Shown: one piece after another, positions 1-7,895 of the stretch
How the letters are laid out: each line of letters starts with the position of its first letter
Position numbering within the stretch: position 1 is the stretch's first letter
Assembly (NCBI RefSeq): GCF_001634885.1
Contig: NZ_LWEX01000379.1
Span: forward strand, 1 to 37,971
Direction: 5' to 3'
Origin: Sulfitobacter sp. HI0040
GTDB taxonomy: Bacteria; Pseudomonadota; Alphaproteobacteria; Rhodobacterales; Rhodobacteraceae
Length of the DNA stretch: 37,971 bases
Notes under the pieces: generated by a model
What the model saw: the letters and a program-made list of their open reading frames with translations, nothing else
What the model was told of the DNA's origin: nothing
The model's database searches: none
Program-made: the position numbers and the translations under genes

Positions 1-760
1 CCTCGCTCCCGGCGGGCATCTGCCATTGCATGATCACGGCGGCCAGATCGGCAAAGGGATGCCCGATCGTCGAAAGCTCCCAGTCCAGCACAGCAAGACA
101 ATCAGTGCCTTCCTTGGCAAAGATCATGTTGTCGATCCGGTAATCGCCGTGCACCAGCGTGCGCTGGCCATCGTCCTCGGGCATCTCGGCGGCGAGCTTT
201 TCCATCAGCTCGTCCATCCCCGGGATCGTTTCGGTCTCCGACGCGCGATATTGCTTGGACCAGCGGCCCACCTGCCGTTCGAAGTAATTGCCCGGGGGGC
301 CGTAGTCCGACAGGCCCGCGGCGTCGATATCGACATCGTGCAGCGCCGCCAGAACGCGGTTCATCTCGTCGATCACCCCGGCACGGTGCGCAGGCGTCAT
401 CTCCGGCATGGTGGGGTCGGCATAGTTGCGGCCATCCACATGGTCCATGATGTAGAAGGCCGAGCCGATCACATCGTCGTCCTCGCAGAGCAGATACATC
501 TTCGCCACCGGCACGTCAGACCCGTAGAGCGCCTTCTGCACCCGGTATTCCCGATCCACCGCATGGGCGGATTTCAGCAGCACGCCGGGCGGCTTGCGGC
601 GCAGCACATAGTTGCGCGTGGGCGTCTTCAGCAGAAAGGTCGGGTTCGACTGTCCGCCCTGAAACTTCGTGACCTCCAGCGGACCGGCATAGCCGTCAAG
701 ATGTTCCGACAGGTAGCGGTCCACCGCGTCGATATCGAGGGTCTGGGTATCCACGCTCAT
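1..760 (-). CDS. ACAD10/APH-type phosphotransferase family protein (3' part beyond window)
   Basis: This is a partial gene: the first 253 codons are present and the C-terminus lies beyond the left edge. It has the aminoglycoside-phosphotransferase kinase fold. The glycine-rich ATP-binding strand with FQGGQSNPTF is near residues 33-42. The catalytic Brenner-type loop HGDYRIDN is at about 204-211 and the metal-binding LDWE is at about 225-228. Members of this family near acyl-CoA dehydrogenase genes resemble the N-terminal kinase part of ACAD10/11, which phosphorylates hydroxylated acyl-CoA intermediates. That role is inferred here from context. The ATG is preceded by AGGAG with suitable spacing, 11 bases after the upstream phosphatase gene stops, so it is probably the last known gene of the leftward acyl-CoA operon. 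The family is clear; the substrate is unknown. Confidence 0.85.
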   Translation of the reverse strand, partial: MSVDTQTLDIDAVDRYLSEHLDGYAGPLEVTKFQGGQSNPTFLLKTPTRNYVLRRKPPGVLLKSAHAVDREYRVQKALYGSDVPVAKMYLLCEDDDVIGSAFYIMDHVDGRNYADPTMPEMTPAHRAGVIDEMNRVLAALHDVDIDAAGLSDYGPPGNYFERQVGRWSKQYRASETETIPGMDELMEKLAAEMPEDDGQRTLVHGDYRIDNMIFAKEGTDCLAVLDWELSTIGHPFADLAAVIMQWQMPAGSE

Positions 761-771
761 CGGTTCACTCC

Positions 772-1431
772 TCAGCTGTAACTCATCAGGTCGGCGCGGT
801 CTGCCGCCATCATATGCGGTGTGGTGTTGAATTCATGCAGGAAAAAGCGGCTCCCCGAAAAGATGAACCGCGTGATCGAGGTATTCTTTACCTGAAGGTT
901 CAGCGCCATCATCTGGGCGGGGGGTGCTTCGAGCGCGCGGGCGGTCAACTGCCCGATGGGGCCGCCGGAACTGACCACCAGCACGCGCTTGGCGTCGGTA
1001 TCGCAGGCAAAGTGCCGCGCCGCTTCGACCCGGTCGGAAAACTGCTGCCACGTTTCCTCTGCGCCGTCGCAGCCACCCGCCTGCCAGTCGAGGATGGTTT
1101 CGCGCAGGGTGCGGAAATGGGTCTTGCGGTCCTGCATCACCGGGTCGGGCACATTGCCCGCGAACCGCGCGTCCAGCAGGTTGTGGAAATCGTATTCGTT
1201 GAAACCCGCGTGTTCCTCGGGTGCCGCGTCAAAGCCCATTGCGCGCAGCGTGTCCTTCTGCCGCCGCAGCGTGCCGGTGATCAGCCGGTCGGGCACCCAG
1301 CCCGCGCCCTCCAGCGCCGCGCCCACCGCCTGCGATTGCCGCCGCCCGAGATCCGACAGGACGTCGTAATCATCCGCCCCGAAAGAGGCCTGACCGTGCC
1401 GAACGACCAGCAACTCCGCCACCTCAGGCAA
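772..1431 (-). CDS. Histidine phosphatase family protein (phosphoglycerate mutase-like)
   Basis: This is a 219-residue protein of the histidine phosphatase superfamily. The phospho-accepting RHG motif is at residues 11-13 (RHGQASFG), and the second catalytic His is probably replaced or shifted in the VVSSGGPIG segment at about 150-158, where related proteins usually have a His. The longest reading starts at a TTG that overlaps the stop of the upstream nitronate monooxygenase gene by 8 bases. A GTG at 1420-1422, just after that stop and preceded by GGCGGAG, is an equally good start. It lies inside the leftward acyl-CoA operon. Family members act on small phosphoesters, and the sequence does not identify the substrate. 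Because the usual second His is not evident, activity should not be assumed. Confidence 0.85.
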   Translation of the reverse strand: MPEVAELLVVRHGQASFGADDYDVLSDLGRRQSQAVGAALEGAGWVPDRLITGTLRRQKDTLRAMGFDAAPEEHAGFNEYDFHNLLDARFAGNVPDPVMQDRKTHFRTLRETILDWQAGGCDGAEETWQQFSDRVEAARHFACDTDAKRVLVVSSGGPIGQLTARALEAPPAQMMALNLQVKNTSITRFIFSGSRFFLHEFNTTPHMMAADRADLMSYS

Positions 1432-2428
1432 ACTCCGCCGCCAGCGCCCTGCCCGCCGCGTGATACTCCGCCTCCATGCGGTCCACGATGGCGGCGGCGG
1501 GACCGACGGATTTGATCGCGCCGATACCCTGCCCGGAGCCCCAGATGGTCTTCCACGCCTTGGGCTTGGAGGACCCGTCCGAAAAGCTCATCGAAGAAGC
1601 ATCCGCCTGCGGCAGGTTGTCGGGGTCCATACCCGCGTTGCGCACCGACCCCTTGAGGTAATTGCCCCAGACCCCGGTAAAGAGCGACGAATAGACGATG
1701 TCATCCGCGCCCGAGCCCACGATCATGTCCTTGTAGCCGGGTTCGGCATTGGCCTCTTCCGTGGCGATAAAGGGCGAACCGGTATAGCCCAGATCGGCCC
1801 CGACAGCGCGCGCCGCAAGCAGCGCCTCGCCCGTGGCGATGGCGCCTGACAGGGCCACCGGGCCGTCGAACCATTCGCGGATCTCGCGCACCAGCGCAAA
1901 GGGCGATTGCTGGCCCGCATGGCCCCCGGCCCCCGCCGCCACGGCCACCAGCCCATCGGCCCCCTTCTCGATGGCCTTGCGCGCGAACTTGTTGTTGATG
2001 ATGTCATGCAGAACGATCCCGCCGCAGGAATGCGCGGCCTCGTTCACCTCCACCCGCGCGCCGAGCGACGTGATCCAGATCGGCACTTCGTGACGGGTAC
2101 AAATCTCCAGATCGCGTTCCAGCCGGCCATTGGACCGATGCACGATCTGGTTCACGGCAAAGGGTGCGGCGGGGTTGTCCGGGTTGGCCTGATTGTGCCG
2201 GTCCAGTTCTTCGCGGATTACTGTCAGCCATGTGTCGAGCAGCGGATGCTCGCCTTCCGCCTCGCGGGCGTTGAGCGCCGGAAAGGACCCGACGATCCCC
2301 GCCTTGCATTGCGCGATCACCAGTTTGGGCACCGAGATGATGAACAGCGGCGACGCGATCATCGGCAGTCGCAGCCCCTGCAGCGCCTTGGGCAAATGAG
2401 AATCGTCGCGCTTGAGGGTACGGGCCAT
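1424..2428 (-). CDS. Nitronate monooxygenase family protein (2-nitropropane dioxygenase-like)
   Basis: This is a 334-residue TIM-barrel FMN flavoprotein. The N-terminus (LPMIASPLFIISVPKLV) matches the start of the 2-nitropropane dioxygenase/nitronate monooxygenase family, and the AGAGGHAGQ segment is the family's FMN phosphate-binding loop. I chose the ATG at 2428 because GGAGG lies 5 bases upstream; the frame stays open further upstream, but there it enters an intercistronic hairpin. Family members oxidise alkyl nitronates, but versions found in acyl-CoA catabolic operons may be enoyl-reductase-like or detoxifying enzymes. It is separated from the thiolase gene by 75 bases holding a strong hairpin, so it may be expressed less than the genes before it. 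The family is sure and the reaction is open. Confidence 0.85.
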   Translation of the reverse strand: MARTLKRDDSHLPKALQGLRLPMIASPLFIISVPKLVIAQCKAGIVGSFPALNAREAEGEHPLLDTWLTVIREELDRHNQANPDNPAAPFAVNQIVHRSNGRLERDLEICTRHEVPIWITSLGARVEVNEAAHSCGGIVLHDIINNKFARKAIEKGADGLVAVAAGAGGHAGQQSPFALVREIREWFDGPVALSGAIATGEALLAARAVGADLGYTGSPFIATEEANAEPGYKDMIVGSGADDIVYSSLFTGVWGNYLKGSVRNAGMDPDNLPQADASSMSFSDGSSKPKAWKTIWGSGQGIGAIKSVGPAAAIVDRMEAEYHAAGRALAAEFA

Positions 2429-2460
2429 GCGACCTCCGGTCAGTGTCATGTTGATATGAA

Positions 2461-2482
2461 GGGGGCGGGTGAACCCGCCCCT
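2461..2482 (-). terminator. Intercistronic GC hairpin between thiolase and nitronate monooxygenase genes
   Basis: A 9-base inverted repeat, GGGGCGGGT and ACCCGCCCC (2462-2470 and 2473-2481), is separated by only two bases. An outer G-U pair could extend it. On the leftward transcript it is followed by CTTCATATC, not a clean U tract, so it may be a partial terminator or a 3'-end stabiliser for the upstream thiolase message. It lies in the only sizeable gap of the leftward operon. Confidence 0.6.
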
Positions 2483-2503
2483 CTTGTTCGCGAAACGCAA
2501 GTG

Positions 2504-3700
2504 TCAGAGAACCTCGAACAGGCCCGCGGCACCCATGCCGCCGCCGACGCACATGGTGCAGACGACGTATTTGGCACCGCGGCGCTTGCCCTCGATCAGG
2601 GCATGGCCGACCATCCGTGCGCCGGACATGCCATAGGGATGCCCGATGGAAATCGCGCCGCCATTTACGTTCAGCAATTCGTCCGGGATGCCCAGCTTGT
2701 CGCGGCTGTAGATGACCTGCACGGCGAAGGCTTCGTTCAGCTCCCACAGGCCGATGTCATCCATCTTGAGCCCATGCGCCTTCAACAGCGGCGGCACGGC
2801 ATAGACCGGGCCGATGCCCATTTCGTCCGGCTCGCAACCCGCCGCCCAGACGCCAACGTAACGTCCCAGCGGCTCCAGCCCCTGCTGCTCTGCCAGCTTC
2901 GCTTCCATCACCACAGAGGCCGACGCGCCGTCGGACAGCTGCGAGGCGTTGCCCGCGGTGATGAACTTGCCTTCCTTGATGTGGATGCCGTCCTTGAAAA
3001 CGGGCTGCAGCCCGGCGAGGCTTTCCTCCGACGTGCTGGGGCGGTTGCCCTCGTCCTTGTCGAGTTTCACGTCGTGGGACGAGATTTCCTTGGTTTCCTT
3101 GTCCTGCATCATCATCGTGCTGTCCATCGGCACGATCTCGTCGTCGAACTTGCCCGCCTGCTGGGCGGCATGGGTGCGGGCCTGCGACCGGGCCGCGTAT
3201 TCATCCTGCGCCTCGCGGCTCACGCCGTAGCGTTCGGCCACCGTTTCGGCGGTCTCCAGCATGGACATGTAGATTTCGGGCTTGTGCTCCTTCAGCCAGT
3301 TGTCGGCCTTCACGCGCATCTCCGGCGTCTGCACCATGGAGATGCTTTCGACACCGCCCCCCACGACCACATCCATGCCGTCGGTGATCACCTGCTTGGC
3401 CGCCGTGGCAATCGCCATCATGCCCGACGCACACTGCCGGTCGAGCGACATGCCCGCCACGCTGACGGGCAGGCCCGCGCGGATCGCGGCCTGACGGGCG
3501 ATGTTGCCCGCGCCGTGTCCCTGCTGCAGGGCCGAGCCGATGATCACATCGACGATCCGGTCGTGGTCCACCCCGGCCCGTTCCACGGCATGGGCGATGG
3601 CATGTCCCGCAAGAGCCTGCGGAGAGGTGTTGTTGAACGCCCCGCGATAGGCCTTGCCGATAGGCGTCCGGGCGGTGGAAACGATGACTGCGTCACGCAT
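2504..3700 (-). CDS. Acetyl-CoA C-acyltransferase (thiolase)
   Basis: This is a full-length 398-residue thiolase, the usual size for the family. The acyl-accepting Cys is C90 in DRQCASG. The C-terminal half has the conserved GHP motif with His at about 354 and the second catalytic Cys at about 384 in [10 protein letters not shown]. The enzyme would cleave 3-ketoacyl-CoA with CoA, or run the reverse condensation, and would close the beta-oxidation cycle built by its neighbours. The start is fixed by AGGAG 7 bases before the ATG. It follows the MFE-2-type dehydrogenase gene by 21 bases and belongs to the same leftward operon. Chain-length or ring specificity cannot be read from sequence. Confidence 0.95.
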   Translation of the reverse strand: MRDAVIVSTARTPIGKAYRGAFNNTSPQALAGHAIAHAVERAGVDHDRIVDVIIGSALQQGHGAGNIARQAAIRAGLPVSVAGMSLDRQCASGMMAIATAAKQVITDGMDVVVGGGVESISMVQTPEMRVKADNWLKEHKPEIYMSMLETAETVAERYGVSREAQDEYAARSQARTHAAQQAGKFDDEIVPMDSTMMMQDKETKEISSHDVKLDKDEGNRPSTSEESLAGLQPVFKDGIHIKEGKFITAGNASQLSDGASASVVMEAKLAEQQGLEPLGRYVGVWAAGCEPDEMGIGPVYAVPPLLKAHGLKMDDIGLWELNEAFAVQVIYSRDKLGIPDELLNVNGGAISIGHPYGMSGARMVGHALIEGKRRGAKYVVCTMCVGGGMGAAGLFEVL

Positions 3701-3721
3701 GTTGGTTCTCCTTCGTTTGGG

Positions 3722-4651
3722 TTAACCCCAATCCAGCTTCAGGCCACGGGCCTTGGCTGCGTTGCGGGCATATTTCTTAGTTTGGCTGAAGGCGTCAGCC
3801 ATGTCTTCCTGATCCTGCGGATCGGTAATGTCGCCCCATGCGGCGGCGACCGCTTCGGGCGTGTTATCCTCCCCGGTGAGCGTGACGCCGCGGGTTTCAT
3901 AGACGCGGGTCTGGGCGAAACTGCCGGCCCCCGCGCCGAGGATGACGCGGCTGGGGGCATCTTCGCTCACCAGATAGAGCAGGCCCGGCGTGATGGTCTC
4001 GGGCGCGAGCAGCTCCTGCGCCTCGGCGGGCAGCAGATCGGCCGTCATCCGGGTGGCAGCAGTAGGGGCCAGCGTGTTGACGCGGATGTTGTCGCGCGCG
4101 CCTTCCATGTGCAAGACGTTCATCAGCCCGAGCATCGCCGCCTTGGCAGCCCCGTAGTTTGATTGCCCGAAGTTGCCATAGAGCCCGGAGGCCGAAGCGG
4201 TCAGCACCACACGGCCATATTTCTGTTCGCGCATGATCGGCCAGCAGGCGTGGGCCACGTTGGCGGAGCCGATCAGATGCACGTCCACCACCTTGCGGAA
4301 ATCGGCCATCTCCATCTTGGCGAAGGTCTTGTCCCGCAGGATACCGGCGTTGTTAACCACGATGTCGATGCGGCCCCATGCCTCCATCGCGCGGGCCACC
4401 ATGTCTTTCACGCCCGCTTCGTCGGCCACATCGGTGCCATGGGCCATCGCGGTGCCGCCCGCGGCGCGAATTTCCTCCACCACCGCGTCCGCCGCGTCTG
4501 ACGATGCGCCCTGCCCGTCCCGGCTGACGCCCAGATCGTTGACGACGACCTTCGCGCCGCGCGCCGCCAGTCCCAAGGCATGCGACCGGCCCAAACCGGT
4601 GCCCGCGCCGGTGACGATGGCGACCCGGTCGTCAAATCGGATATCGGCCAT
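3722..4651 (-). CDS. MFE-2-type (3R)-hydroxyacyl-CoA dehydrogenase (SDR family)
   Basis: This is a 309-residue short-chain dehydrogenase. The cofactor loop TGAGTGLG is at 14-21, NNAGILRD at 100-107, the catalytic Ser in the TASAS strand at about 153-155, and YxxxK at Y166/K170. The VVNDLG segment and NNAGILRDKTF are typical of the dehydrogenase domain of peroxisomal multifunctional enzyme type 2 (17-beta-HSD4), which oxidises (3R)-hydroxyacyl-CoA. The MaoC hydratase downstream in this window would supply that stereoisomer. The start ATG overlaps the stop of the preceding SDR gene by one base (TGATG), which implies translational coupling and rules out the longer upstream reading. Family confidence is high; stereospecificity is inferred from the subfamily. 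Confidence 0.9.
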   Translation of the reverse strand: MADIRFDDRVAIVTGAGTGLGRSHALGLAARGAKVVVNDLGVSRDGQGASSDAADAVVEEIRAAGGTAMAHGTDVADEAGVKDMVARAMEAWGRIDIVVNNAGILRDKTFAKMEMADFRKVVDVHLIGSANVAHACWPIMREQKYGRVVLTASASGLYGNFGQSNYGAAKAAMLGLMNVLHMEGARDNIRVNTLAPTAATRMTADLLPAEAQELLAPETITPGLLYLVSEDAPSRVILGAGAGSFAQTRVYETRGVTLTGEDNTPEAVAAAWGDITDPQDQEDMADAFSQTKKYARNAAKARGLKLDWG

Positions 4652-5472
4652 CAGTGCAGCGCCTGTTCGAAAATATTGGGGCCGGACATCACGTTGATGC
4701 CGCCCGAAACCGGCAAGATCGCCCCGGTCAGATAGGCGCCGCCCTTTCCGCAAAGGAAGAGCATGCAACCGGCGATGTCTTCGTCCCGGCCGACGCGACC
4801 CAGCGGTACGTCGTCGCCCACCTTGTCGCGGGTATCTTCGTTTGCGGTGGCAAAGGCCGTCATCCGCGAGACGAAGGGTCCGGGGGCCAGCGCGTTCACG
4901 GTCACGTGCTGCCCGGCGAGCTCCTTGCCGAGGATACGCGTCATGTGATGCACCGCCGCCTTCGACATGGAATAGGAATAGGCCCCGTCGCCCATTTCAC
5001 GCTCCCCCATGACGGAGCCGACGTTGACGACCCGCGCCGGATCCTCCGCCGAACTCGAACTCACAAGCATCGGCAGCAGCTTTTGCGTCAGGTCGAACAT
5101 TCCCGCGACGTTGACGTTCATCACCTTTTCCCATGCGGCGTGGGGGAACTGCCCCATCGGCGCACCCCAGGTGATGCCCGCGTTGTTCATCAGGATGTGG
5201 AGGCTGTCCGTCCGTTCTTTCACCGCCGCAACCAGCGCGTCGATCCCCTCTTCGGAGCCCACGTCGCCGACGAAACCGATTGCTTTGCCCGGCACGCCCA
5301 GTCCATTCAACTCTTCCGCGACGGCAGCACAGGCGCCTTCCTTGCGGCTTGCCATGAGCACGGTCGCCCCCGCCCGCACCAGCGCCTCTGCCGCCATGCG
5401 CCCGATGCCTGTGGCGCCACCGGTGACCAGCGCGGTCTTTCCCTCCAGCCCGAAGAGCGTCTGAATATCCAT
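4651..5472 (-). CDS. Short-chain dehydrogenase/reductase (FabG/RhlG-like)
   Basis: This is a 273-residue classical SDR. GGATGIG at 18-24 binds the nucleotide, NNAGITWGAP begins at about 97, the catalytic Ser is S153, and Y167/K171 form YxxxK. The NNAG-TWGAP stretch and the C-terminal LPVSGG motif recall RhlG/FabG-type reductases and dehydrogenases of 3-oxoacyl substrates. It starts on an ATG that overlaps the stop of the second acyl-CoA dehydrogenase gene by one base, and its own stop overlaps the next SDR start by one base, so three genes are tightly coupled. A second hydroxyacyl dehydrogenase in one operon suggests two alcohol oxidation steps or a ring or side-chain hydroxyl, but this is inference. 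Confidence 0.9.
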   Translation of the reverse strand: MDIQTLFGLEGKTALVTGGATGIGRMAAEALVRAGATVLMASRKEGACAAVAEELNGLGVPGKAIGFVGDVGSEEGIDALVAAVKERTDSLHILMNNAGITWGAPMGQFPHAAWEKVMNVNVAGMFDLTQKLLPMLVSSSSAEDPARVVNVGSVMGEREMGDGAYSYSMSKAAVHHMTRILGKELAGQHVTVNALAPGPFVSRMTAFATANEDTRDKVGDDVPLGRVGRDEDIAGCMLFLCGKGGAYLTGAILPVSGGINVMSGPNIFEQALH

Positions 5473-6587
5473 CAAAATCCCCTTTCGCGCGCGACGATCT
5501 CGGCGTGATAGCCATAGTCGCCCAGCCATTCCGCGCCGACGCGCGCACGTTTCATGTAAAATCCCATGTCGAAAGCATCGGTCATGCCAATCCCGCCATG
5601 CATCTGCACGCCCTCCTGCACCGCCAGTTGCGCGGTGGAGGTGGCCCGGGCCTTGGCCAGCGATACCGCGAGCGCCGCATTGTCGGGATCTTCGTCCAGC
5701 ATCCGACCGGCGTTGAGAATGGCAGAGGCCGTCACCTCTATCTCGCACCACAGATGCGCGGCACGATGCTGGAGCGCCTGAAAACTGCCGATGGTCGTGC
5801 CGAACTGCTTGCGTTCCTTCAGATAGCCCACGGTCATCCCGAAGGCCCCGGCGGCCAGCCCCGACATCTCTGCCGCGAGCGCGGCTTGCCCGGCCTCCAG
5901 TGCCGGACGAAGAACCGACATCGCGTCATCGACCTGTCCCAGCACGTCGTCACCGGTCGCCTGTACGTCGTCGAATTCGATACGCGCCGAATCCCGCGCG
6001 TCGATCATGTTCTGCCGGTTACGGGTGATCCCGTCGCGGTCGGCGGGGATGTCGAAGAGCGTGAGTCCCGCATCGGTCCGCGCCAGCACCAACAACCGGT
6101 TGGCCAGCGCGCCATCGACGACAAAGGTCTTCTTGCCGCTCAGCCGAAAACCGTTGCCCTCGGCGCGAGCCTGCATGGCGGTATTGTCGGGGGCGAACTT
6201 GTTGCCCTCGTCGATGGCCAGCGCATAGGTCGCATCACCCGAAGCGATGGCCGCCAGCGCCTTTTCGGCACGTGCATCGCTCACTTGCCGCAGGGCCGTG
6301 GCCGCGATGACGGCGGTGGACAGGAAGGGAGAGACGGCCAGCGTCTTGCCCATCTCGGCGGCAAGGACATTGGCGGCGGCATGCCCCATGTCGGAGCCGC
6401 CCTGCGCTTCGGGCACCAGCACCCCGGCCCAGCCCATCTGCGCCATCTCACGCCAGAGATCCGCGTCATGCGTCCGCCCGGCATCACGCAGGTCGCGCAG
6501 CGCCTTTACCGGCGCCTTGTCATCAAGAAACCCGCGGGCGCTGTCGGCCAGCATGGTTTCGTCTTCGGTCATCACCAATTTTGCCAT
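5472..6587 (-). CDS. Acyl-CoA dehydrogenase family subunit lacking the usual catalytic Glu
   Basis: This is a 371-residue acyl-CoA dehydrogenase-fold protein with the N-terminal helical domain, the beta domain, and a C-terminal domain containing KERKQFGTTIGSFQALQHRAA and QMHGGIGMTDAFDMG. Where family members normally carry the EGT/EGG catalytic Glu motif near the C-terminus, this protein reads GAEWLGDYGYHAEIVARERGF, so no equivalent base is evident. It is encoded 10 bases after a complete acyl-CoA dehydrogenase gene. This fits the non-catalytic half of heteromeric enzymes such as the mycobacterial FadE pairs of steroid side-chain breakdown. I chose the ATG at 6587 rather than the longer reading, which would run into the upstream gene. 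The heteromer is inferred. Confidence 0.9.
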   Translation of the reverse strand: MAKLVMTEDETMLADSARGFLDDKAPVKALRDLRDAGRTHDADLWREMAQMGWAGVLVPEAQGGSDMGHAAANVLAAEMGKTLAVSPFLSTAVIAATALRQVSDARAEKALAAIASGDATYALAIDEGNKFAPDNTAMQARAEGNGFRLSGKKTFVVDGALANRLLVLARTDAGLTLFDIPADRDGITRNRQNMIDARDSARIEFDDVQATGDDVLGQVDDAMSVLRPALEAGQAALAAEMSGLAAGAFGMTVGYLKERKQFGTTIGSFQALQHRAAHLWCEIEVTASAILNAGRMLDEDPDNAALAVSLAKARATSTAQLAVQEGVQMHGGIGMTDAFDMGFYMKRARVGAEWLGDYGYHAEIVARERGF

Positions 6588-6597
6588 CTGCCCGTCC

Positions 6598-7773
6598 CTA
6601 CCCCGGAAGCCCGAGGACACGGCGCGATACGATGCTCAGCATCACTTCGCTCGTACCGCCCTCAATGGAGTTCGCCTTCGTGCGCAGCCAGTCCGCCGGG
6701 CGGTCGCCCAGCGGGCCATCCCATTCCAGCGCATCACTGCCGCCCGCGGCCATCAGCAATTCATGCCGCTGCTTGTTCAGCTCAGTGCCCATGTATTTGA
6801 GCATCGCGCTGGCATCGCCCGCCCCGGTTCCGGCCTCGGCCTGATCCTTGTAGCGCTCCAGCGTCATCCCGATGGCTAGCGCGTCCACTTCGCAGCGCAT
6901 GGCGTCGGCCCGCAGAGTCGCATCGGTCAGGCCGCCCTCACCGGCGGATTCCGCCAGCACGGCCCCCAGCGCGCGACCGCCCTGCAGGCCCTGCCCCCCG
7001 CCCGAGATCATCTCGCGCTCATGGGTCAGCAGGTATTTGGCCACGTCCCAGCCGCGATTTTCCTCCCCGACGATCTGATGCTTGGGCACCTTCACGTCGG
7101 TAAAAAACGTCTCGCAGAAGACCGACGCGCCGGAAATCAGCTTGATGGGCCGCGTCTCCACACCCGGATCGCTCATGTCGATCAACAGAAAGGAAATGCC
7201 CTTGTGCTTGGGCGCTTCACGGTCGGTGCGGACCAGCGCGAAGATCCAGTCGGCCTTGTCCGCGTAGGAGGTCCAGATCTTCTGGCCGTTCACCAGCCAA
7301 TGATCGCCCTTGTCCTCACCCTTCGTCTGGACGCTGGCCAGATCGGACCCTGCGCCCGGTTCCGAATATCCCTGGCACCAGCGCACCTCGCCGCGCGCGA
7401 TGGGCGGCAGGTAATGCAGCTTTTGTTCGTGACTGCCGAAATGCAGCAGCGCGGGCCCGAGCATCCAGATACCGAAACTTTCGAGCGGCGAGCGCGCGTT
7501 GATCCGGGCCATTTCCTGATGGAAGATCTTTTCCTGCGCACGGCTCAGACCCGCGCCGCCGTATTCAACCGGCCATGTCGGCACGGTGTAGCCCTTGGCC
7601 GCGCAGCGCTCCAGCCATTGCTTCTGTGCTTCGCTGGTGAATTTCCAGTTGATGCCGCCCCAGCAGATCGCCGTTTCGATGTTCTGACCGTCCCGCATTT
7701 CGTCGGGGCAATTCTGCTCCAGCCAGTCCCGCAATTCGTTGCGAAACCCCTCCAGTTCGGCTTCACTCTGCAT
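6598..7773 (-). CDS. Acyl-CoA dehydrogenase, catalytic subunit type
   Basis: This is a 391-residue flavin-dependent acyl-CoA dehydrogenase and the first gene of the leftward operon. The beta-domain motif WCQGYSEPGAGSDLAS binds FAD and substrate, and IWTSYAD follows in the usual place. The C-terminus holds SIEGGTSEV with Glu at about 371, the position of the catalytic base in medium-chain enzymes. It would introduce the 2,3 double bond in an acyl-CoA and pass electrons to ETF. The ATG at 7773 is preceded by GAGGGGGAG and fits homologous N-termini; the longer upstream reading would cover the promoter region. The partner encoded next lacks the Glu, so the two probably form a mixed oligomer. Confidence 0.93.
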   Translation of the reverse strand: MQSEAELEGFRNELRDWLEQNCPDEMRDGQNIETAICWGGINWKFTSEAQKQWLERCAAKGYTVPTWPVEYGGAGLSRAQEKIFHQEMARINARSPLESFGIWMLGPALLHFGSHEQKLHYLPPIARGEVRWCQGYSEPGAGSDLASVQTKGEDKGDHWLVNGQKIWTSYADKADWIFALVRTDREAPKHKGISFLLIDMSDPGVETRPIKLISGASVFCETFFTDVKVPKHQIVGEENRGWDVAKYLLTHEREMISGGGQGLQGGRALGAVLAESAGEGGLTDATLRADAMRCEVDALAIGMTLERYKDQAEAGTGAGDASAMLKYMGTELNKQRHELLMAAGGSDALEWDGPLGDRPADWLRTKANSIEGGTSEVMLSIVSRRVLGLPG

Positions 7774-7838
7774 CGACGACTCCCCCTCGCGACAGCGGAC
7801 ATCAGTTCCGCACTGCAAAATTGCATTTCGATATTCGA

Positions 7839-7868
7839 TTGACAAGACAGTTTGTCCCCCGCCCTACT
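7839..7868. promoter_or_regulatory. Candidate operator and promoter of the divergent acyl-CoA operons
   Basis: The 122-base gap between the divergent genes holds an inverted repeat GACAA-N6-TTGTC at 7841-7856. On the + strand a perfect TTGACA (7839-7844) overlaps its left arm and could be the -35 box of the rightward gene; the -10 is weak (CCTACT, 7863-7868). On the - strand TTGTCA overlaps the same arm. A site here could control both directions. No regulator gene sits next to it. The binding family (TetR or other) is not determined. Confidence 0.4.
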
Positions 7869-7895
7869 GGCGACCACACGTCACAGGAGATCACG

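Noticed and set aside
26-781. Long rightward open frame at the left edge
   Set aside because: It is antisense to the phosphotransferase gene, which has clear kinase motifs and a ribosome binding site; the rightward protein is Arg/His-rich without any family feature.
1907-4162. 751-residue rightward open frame over the thiolase and SDR genes
   Set aside because: It is opposite three well-supported genes, has GC-rich shadow composition (His/Arg/Gly-rich), and no domain is recognisable.
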